From positions 1 through 10,510 of the forward strand of contig CAUZSN010000097.1 in NCBI GenBank assembly GCA_963582345.1: a stretch of 10,510 nt of DNA. Reading direction: 5' to 3'. Source of the DNA: CAUZSN01 sp963582345. GTDB taxonomy: Bacteria; Planctomycetota; Planctomycetia; Planctomycetales; Planctomycetaceae. Made by a program: the position numbers and the translations under genes. Position 1 is the first letter of the stretch. Every line of letters begins with the position of its first letter. The notes under the pieces are model-generated. The model was not told the DNA's origin and searched no databases. It saw only the letters and a program-made list of their open reading frames with translations. Below, one piece after another: positions 6,066 through 10,510 of this stretch.

Positions 6066-8285
6066 ATGCCGACGTCGACGAACAGCGAACAAGCAGCACG
6101 TGAATTAAGGTTCTTGGTCGAAGGGGTGCACTGTGCCAGTTGCGTTAGCCGAGTGGAACAAGCGCTGTTGGAACTACCCGAAATTACGTCGGCGTCCGTT
6201 AACTTAGCGACACGCGAAGCACGCATCGCATTTCGAGAAGATGTTCCCAGCGACGAAGGACTGCGCCAAGTACTCGATCGCATCGGATATCGATATCAGG
6301 ATATTCCTCGCAAATCGATCGACCGTGAGTCGGCCCGGCAGGCACGACAAGCCACTTTTCGACGCCAAGCGATACGGCTCACAATCGCCGTTCCATTAGC
6401 GGTGATTGTAATGGTCTTACGCATGTCGCAGACGATTACGTTGCCCGGTGAGAACTGGCTACTGCTTTTGTTCACGGCTCCAGTTGTCTTCTGGGCTGGT
6501 CTGCCAATTTTTTCTTCGGCTATGAAGGCGTTGAAGCACGGCCGAGCGAACATGGATACGCTAATAGCAATGGGCACCGGTACGGCTTTTTGTATCAGTC
6601 TGACGGGCACGTTGGTTCCGCAGCTTTGGACCGACGAACTGCCGATCCATTACGACACTGCCGCAATGATCGTTGTTTTTATTCTTTTGGGACGATTGCT
6701 GGAAGAGCGAGCGAAAGGCAAAACGTTTCAAGCGGTGGAGAAGATGTTAGATTTACAAGTAAATTCGGCTCACGTGATCCGCGAAGGTCGTGAGCAGGAA
6801 CTACCGATTGCCGAAATCACAGTCGGCGACCCTTTAATCGTTCGGCCGGGTGAGCGGATTCCGGTCGATGGAACGATTTACGAGGGAAGTTCGACGGTTG
6901 ATGAATCGATGATAACCGGTGAATCGATGCCGGTAGCGAAGAATGTCGGTGATGAGGTCATCGGCGCGACCTTGAATAAAACAGGCTGCTTTCGGTTTCG
7001 CGCCGATCGGACCGGCAGTCAGACCGTGCTGCAACAAATTGTTGGCCTAGTTAGCGACGCGCAAGGATCGAAAGCTCCCATCTCGCGGCTTGCTGATCGA
7101 GTTGCCGGCTTCTTTGTACCGGTGGTCATCGGAATCGCTCTGATCACATTTGTCGTCTGGTGGTCCATTGGTTCGCCGGATCAAGCCTTTTTGACTGCTG
7201 TCAGCGTGTTGATCATCGCCTGCCCGTGTGCGTTGGGTTTGGCCACTCCGGCGGCTGTTATGGTGGCGATGGGCAGAGGAGCCGAACACGGAATCTTGAT
7301 TCGTGACGGCGAGGCGCTGGAAACGGCTCATAAGTTGGATGTGGTACTGATCGACAAGACGGGAACCATTACCATGGGGCAACCAACAGTGACAGATTAC
7401 CGAATGGTGTCCGGCGTTGACGAGACGCGGTTGTTGGGCTGCGCGGCCAGTTTGGAAAACCATTCTGAACATCCAATCGCTGCTGCGGTGGTCGATTATG
7501 CTGTAAACCGTGGACTTGAATTGACAACCGTTAATGACTTTCAGGCCGTCGCAGGACAGGGTGTCAGGGGGACGATTGCGGGCAACATCGTTCTTGTCGG
7601 CAACGCCACGTTCTTGCGAGACGCGAGTGTAGAAATGGGCGAGTTGACCGACGTGGCCGAGCAATGGACTGATCAAGCAAAGACGTCTCTTTTCGTCAGC
7701 GAAAACAGCATAGTCTTGGGGGTGATCGCGGTTGCCGATCCGGTAAAGCCGACCTCGGCCAACGCGGTCAGCCGGTTGCAGCGGTTTGGTCTGCAGGTTG
7801 TGATGGTGACCGGCGACGATCAACGAACGGCTGATGCGATCGCCCGACAGGTTGGCATTGAAGACGTCACGGCCCAAGTTCTTCCAGACCAGAAAGCGGA
7901 AGAAGTTAAACGATTTCAGAGGACCGGCCAGCGAGTTGGTATGGTCGGAGATGGCATTAACGACGCTCCTGCTCTGGCACAGGCCAATGTTGGCTTCGCC
8001 ATCGGAGCCGGAACGGATATAGCCATTGAGGCTGGCAACGTGACTTTAGTCAACAACGACTTAAACGATGTGGCCGTCGCTATTCAGCTCTCACGGCGCA
8101 CTATGCGGACCATTAAGCAAAACTTGCTTTTTGCGTTTATGTACAACTTACTGGGCATTCCACTGGCCGCCGGCGTGCTGTTTTCGACCGTGCACATGTT
8201 GTTGCCGCCGATGTTCGCTGCCGTTGCCATGGCGGCCAGTAGCATTTCAGTCGTGATGAACAGTTTGCGGCTGAGGGAGTGTTAA
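6066..8285 (+). CDS. copA: Copper-exporting P1B-type ATPase
   Basis: This inner-membrane pump uses ATP to export Cu(+) from the cytoplasm. The 739 residues hold one N-terminal heavy-metal-associated domain with CASC (C23, C26; GVHCASC, where many homologues have Met in place of Val). About eight membrane segments follow: four between roughly residues 100 and 215, two between 345 and 405, and two at the C-terminus. The actuator motif TGES is at 284-287, the membrane metal site CPC at 386-388, the phosphorylated Asp in DKTGT at 430, the HP motif at 469-470 and GDGIND at 628-633. Cu(+) specificity is supported by YN (693-694) in the seventh segment and by M722 with S725/S726 in the eighth (MAASSISVV). 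The ATG shortly before the metal-binding domain is the natural start. No CopZ, CueR or CsoR homologue lies beside it in the window. Confidence 0.94.
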   Translation: MPTSTNSEQAARELRFLVEGVHCASCVSRVEQALLELPEITSASVNLATREARIAFREDVPSDEGLRQVLDRIGYRYQDIPRKSIDRESARQARQATFRRQAIRLTIAVPLAVIVMVLRMSQTITLPGENWLLLLFTAPVVFWAGLPIFSSAMKALKHGRANMDTLIAMGTGTAFCISLTGTLVPQLWTDELPIHYDTAAMIVVFILLGRLLEERAKGKTFQAVEKMLDLQVNSAHVIREGREQELPIAEITVGDPLIVRPGERIPVDGTIYEGSSTVDESMITGESMPVAKNVGDEVIGATLNKTGCFRFRADRTGSQTVLQQIVGLVSDAQGSKAPISRLADRVAGFFVPVVIGIALITFVVWWSIGSPDQAFLTAVSVLIIACPCALGLATPAAVMVAMGRGAEHGILIRDGEALETAHKLDVVLIDKTGTITMGQPTVTDYRMVSGVDETRLLGCAASLENHSEHPIAAAVVDYAVNRGLELTTVNDFQAVAGQGVRGTIAGNIVLVGNATFLRDASVEMGELTDVAEQWTDQAKTSLFVSENSIVLGVIAVADPVKPTSANAVSRLQRFGLQVVMVTGDDQRTADAIARQVGIEDVTAQVLPDQKAEEVKRFQRTGQRVGMVGDGINDAPALAQANVGFAIGAGTDIAIEAGNVTLVNNDLNDVAVAIQLSRRTMRTIKQNLLFAFMYNLLGIPLAAGVLFSTVHMLLPPMFAAVAMAASSISVVMNSLRLREC

Positions 8286-8306
8286 CGCGTGCATTAGAAC
8301 GCCAAA
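8286..8306. other. Convergent junction, 21 bases
   Basis: The ATPase stop (TAA at 8283-8285) and the stop of the minus-strand Mo-enzyme gene (TGA, complement of 8307-8309) are only 21 bases apart. I see no hairpin with a T tract here on either strand, so transcripts from the two sides probably overlap or are ended by Rho or by collision. Confidence 0.5.
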
Positions 8307-10510
8307 TCAATGATTCTGAAGGAGTTCATGCAGCACGCTTGGCGGTGACATGGGTAAATGTCGCAGGCGGATCCCAATCGCGTTGTAGATCGCGTTCGCC
8401 AACGCGGCCGGAGGCGGGACGATTGGAACTTCACCAACGCCGCGGACTCCGTAGGGATGTCCGGGGTTGGGAACTTCGACGATGATCGTGTCGATCATCG
8501 GCAGGTCATAGCAGGTTGGGATGCGGTAGTCCAAGTAGTTGGAGTTCCGCATGACTCCATCGTCGCCGTAGAAGTACTCTTCGTTTAAAGCCCAACCAAT
8601 ACCCTGAGCGACTCCGCCTTGAATTTGGCCTTCGACATAGCTGGGATGGATTGCCGTCCCGGCATCTTGTGAGGCCGTATAACGTAGTATCTTTACTTTG
8701 CCTGTGTCGGTATCAACTTCGACATCGACGACGTGCGTGGCATAGGCTCCGCCGGGCATGTCAGGACTTGCCGATCCGCGGCCGGTGATTGGATCGCCCG
8801 TTTTATGGACCATTGCAGCCAGCTCCTTGAACGTGAACCCTTTATCATCTGGGCCGGTAATCTTGCCGTCTTCATACTTCACCGCGCTCGATTCAACATC
8901 CCAAATCATTGCGGCCCGGTCGATCATCTGACGCTGAATATCCTGACCGGCCAGATACGCGGCCCAGCCCGTTGCAAAGGTGACGCGGCTGCCACCGGTC
9001 ACGTCGGTGTGTCCAACACTGTCGGTATCGGCCACAGTGGGGTGCACATCCTCGGCTGGAATGCTGAGAACTTCCGCCAATTGCATGGAGATACTAGTCC
9101 GCGTGCCGCCGATGTCTGGCGATCCTTCTACCAGAGAAACGGTTCCGTCAGTATTAATTGTGGCGTAGACCGAGGACTTCATCCCGTTGTTGAGCCAGAA
9201 GCCAGAAGCAATCCCCCGGCCACGGTTTGGTTCTTTTAATGGCGTATTCCAGTGATTGCTGAGCTGGATCGCTTTGGCCGATTCCCACATTCCGATTCGT
9301 GGATTGACGACTCCGTCGATGCGTCGAGTGCCTTCCTTCGCCGCGTTCTTCAGTCGGAATTCGATCGGGTCGATGTTCAGTTTTTCGCAGAGTTCATCGA
9401 CGATAGTTTCAGTCGCGAACGCTGCATTTGTAGAACCTGGCGCGCGATAGGCACTCGTTCGCGGTTTGTTGACGCACACATCGTATCCATCGATGCGGCC
9501 GTTGGGAATATTGTACATGGCAAAAATGCACATGCAGCCAGCGTTGATCGGAGAGCCCGGATAGCCTCCCGCTTCGTAAGCTAGGTACGCCTCGGCCGCC
9601 GAAATCATTCCATGTTCGTCGGCGCCCATTTTGACTCGAATATAGGATCCGGCTGTGGGTCCAGTGCCTTCGAAAGTGGCCGTCCGATCCATGGTCAATT
9701 TCACTGGCCGACCGGATTTTTTTGACAACAACGCTGCCACAGGCTGTAAATATACAGCAATCTTTCCGCCGAATCCGCCACCAATTTCCATCGGGACGAC
9801 CGTGACTTTCGATTCCGGAATTTGCAGCAGTGCGGACACCTGCAGGCGGACCCAGAACGAACCTTGCGTACTGGTCCAAACCGTGATGTGGCCGTCCGAA
9901 TTCCAAAACGCGGTAGCAGTGTGCGGCTCGATGTAGCCTTGGTGAACCGTGGCCGTAGTGAATTCACGTTCGACAAGTACCGCGGCCTGCTTAAAACCTT
10001 TTTCCAAGTCACCTTTCTGATAGTGAAAATGCTTCGCGATGTTGGTCGGCATTTCACCGGTTTCACCTCCCGGCGCTTCGTCAGTACGCACGTCGTCGTT
10101 TAGAATCGGAGCGTCGTCTTGCATGGCCAGGCGAACGTCCAGCACGTGCGGCAGGATTTCATAGTCGACATCGATCAACTTTGCAGCCTCGTCCGCAATG
10201 TGCACACTGTCGGCGGCCACAGCGGCAACAGCGTGACCTTTATAAAGCACTTTCTCGCGAGCCAACACGTTGCCGGCTAGGTGCCACAGATTATTGACCA
10301 TCGCACCCATCTCGTACGTCATCCCGAATGAATCAGGGAAATCGGCAGCTGTGATTACTGCGCGTACGCCAGGCACATTTTCCGCTTTGGATGTGTCGAT
10401 GGATTTGATTCGGGCGTGAGCGTGCGGACTGCGGAATATCGCACCATAGATCGTGCCGCTGATCTTGATATCGGCGCCGTATTTTGCTCGCCCGGTTACC
10501 TTGTCGGTGC
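8307..10510 (-). CDS. Xanthine dehydrogenase-family molybdopterin-binding large subunit (5' end cut by window edge)
   Basis: This is the molybdenum-cofactor subunit of a molybdenum hydroxylase (xanthine dehydrogenase/aldehyde oxidoreductase/CoxL superfamily), which hydroxylates a heterocycle or aldehyde with water as oxygen source. The frame is open to the right edge, giving 734 codons in all (the partial 733-residue protein plus stop), and begins at TDKVTGRAKYGADI, the typical opening. Only a few tens of residues at most are missing. The GTG at 10374-10376 is an internal valine. Motifs are FRSPHAHARI, GGGFGGK (9762-9782), AYRAPG (9435-9452), DIGGTRTSISM and GVGE (8430-8441), whose Glu matches the catalytic base. 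AYRAPG excludes form I CO dehydrogenase (AYXCSFR) and form II (AYRGAGR). The true substrate is unknown. Partner FeS and FAD subunits are not in the window and must lie to the right, so this is the last gene of its operon. Confidence 0.9.
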   Translation of the reverse strand, partial: TDKVTGRAKYGADIKISGTIYGAIFRSPHAHARIKSIDTSKAENVPGVRAVITAADFPDSFGMTYEMGAMVNNLWHLAGNVLAREKVLYKGHAVAAVAADSVHIADEAAKLIDVDYEILPHVLDVRLAMQDDAPILNDDVRTDEAPGGETGEMPTNIAKHFHYQKGDLEKGFKQAAVLVEREFTTATVHQGYIEPHTATAFWNSDGHITVWTSTQGSFWVRLQVSALLQIPESKVTVVPMEIGGGFGGKIAVYLQPVAALLSKKSGRPVKLTMDRTATFEGTGPTAGSYIRVKMGADEHGMISAAEAYLAYEAGGYPGSPINAGCMCIFAMYNIPNGRIDGYDVCVNKPRTSAYRAPGSTNAAFATETIVDELCEKLNIDPIEFRLKNAAKEGTRRIDGVVNPRIGMWESAKAIQLSNHWNTPLKEPNRGRGIASGFWLNNGMKSSVYATINTDGTVSLVEGSPDIGGTRTSISMQLAEVLSIPAEDVHPTVADTDSVGHTDVTGGSRVTFATGWAAYLAGQDIQRQMIDRAAMIWDVESSAVKYEDGKITGPDDKGFTFKELAAMVHKTGDPITGRGSASPDMPGGAYATHVVDVEVDTDTGKVKILRYTASQDAGTAIHPSYVEGQIQGGVAQGIGWALNEEYFYGDDGVMRNSNYLDYRIPTCYDLPMIDTIIVEVPNPGHPYGVRGVGEVPIVPPPAALANAIYNAIGIRLRHLPMSPPSVLHELLQNH

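Noticed and set aside
7047..7877. Long open frame on the minus strand (276 codons) opposite the copper ATPase
   Set aside because: Antisense to conserved ATPase motifs, with no recognisable domain. Explained by codon bias of the real gene.
8307..10510. Form I carbon monoxide dehydrogenase (coxL)
   Set aside because: The diagnostic AYXCSFR loop is absent. The loop reads AYRAPG.
1..10510. CRISPR array, mobile element, tRNA, rRNA or a new multi-gene system
   Set aside because: No regularly spaced repeats, transposase or integrase genes, terminal repeats, tRNA-like sequence or unexplained gene cluster were seen. Nearly every base is accounted for by six known gene families.

Overview
The window looks like an ordinary chromosomal stretch of a bacterium with moderate GC (judged by eye, not counted). 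A planctomycete of the Pirellula/Rhodopirellula kind is my best guess. This rests on the mix of genes, mostly absent Shine-Dalgarno sequences, a GyrA with an acidic insert before a late QRRGGKG box, and an RF2 gene with a +1 frameshift. It is an inference, since no rRNA or other decisive marker is present.

Layout. Five genes run on the plus strand: the 3' part of gyrA (to 2234), an RmlB/RfbB-type dTDP-glucose 4,6-dehydratase (2275-3291), a UDP-glucose 6-dehydrogenase (3373-4698), prfB for release factor 2 read through a programmed frameshift (4884-5991), and a Cu(+)-exporting P1B ATPase (6066-8285). A molybdopterin-binding large subunit of the xanthine dehydrogenase/aldehyde oxidoreductase family faces them on the minus strand. 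It stops at 8307 and runs off the right edge. The two convergent genes are separated by only 21 bases. Coding density is high and the largest gap is 185 bases, ahead of prfB.

How the genes relate. The two sugar-nucleotide enzymes form a natural pair: they supply dTDP-4-keto-6-deoxyglucose and UDP-glucuronate for surface polysaccharide. Their position between gyrA and prfB, two core information-processing genes, does not suggest a shared pathway. The copper ATPase has no copper chaperone or regulator beside it in the window. The Mo-enzyme subunit would need an FeS and a FAD partner, which must lie beyond the right edge.

I found no CRISPR array, mobile element, tRNA, rRNA or new defence or biosynthetic system. 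The points most worth a second look are the RF2 frameshift site, which has the canonical CTT-TGA-C slip but only a vestigial upstream Shine-Dalgarno element, and the GyrA C-terminal domain. The latter has a variant box in blade 1, a perfect box near the last blades, an acidic insert between them and no acidic tail.
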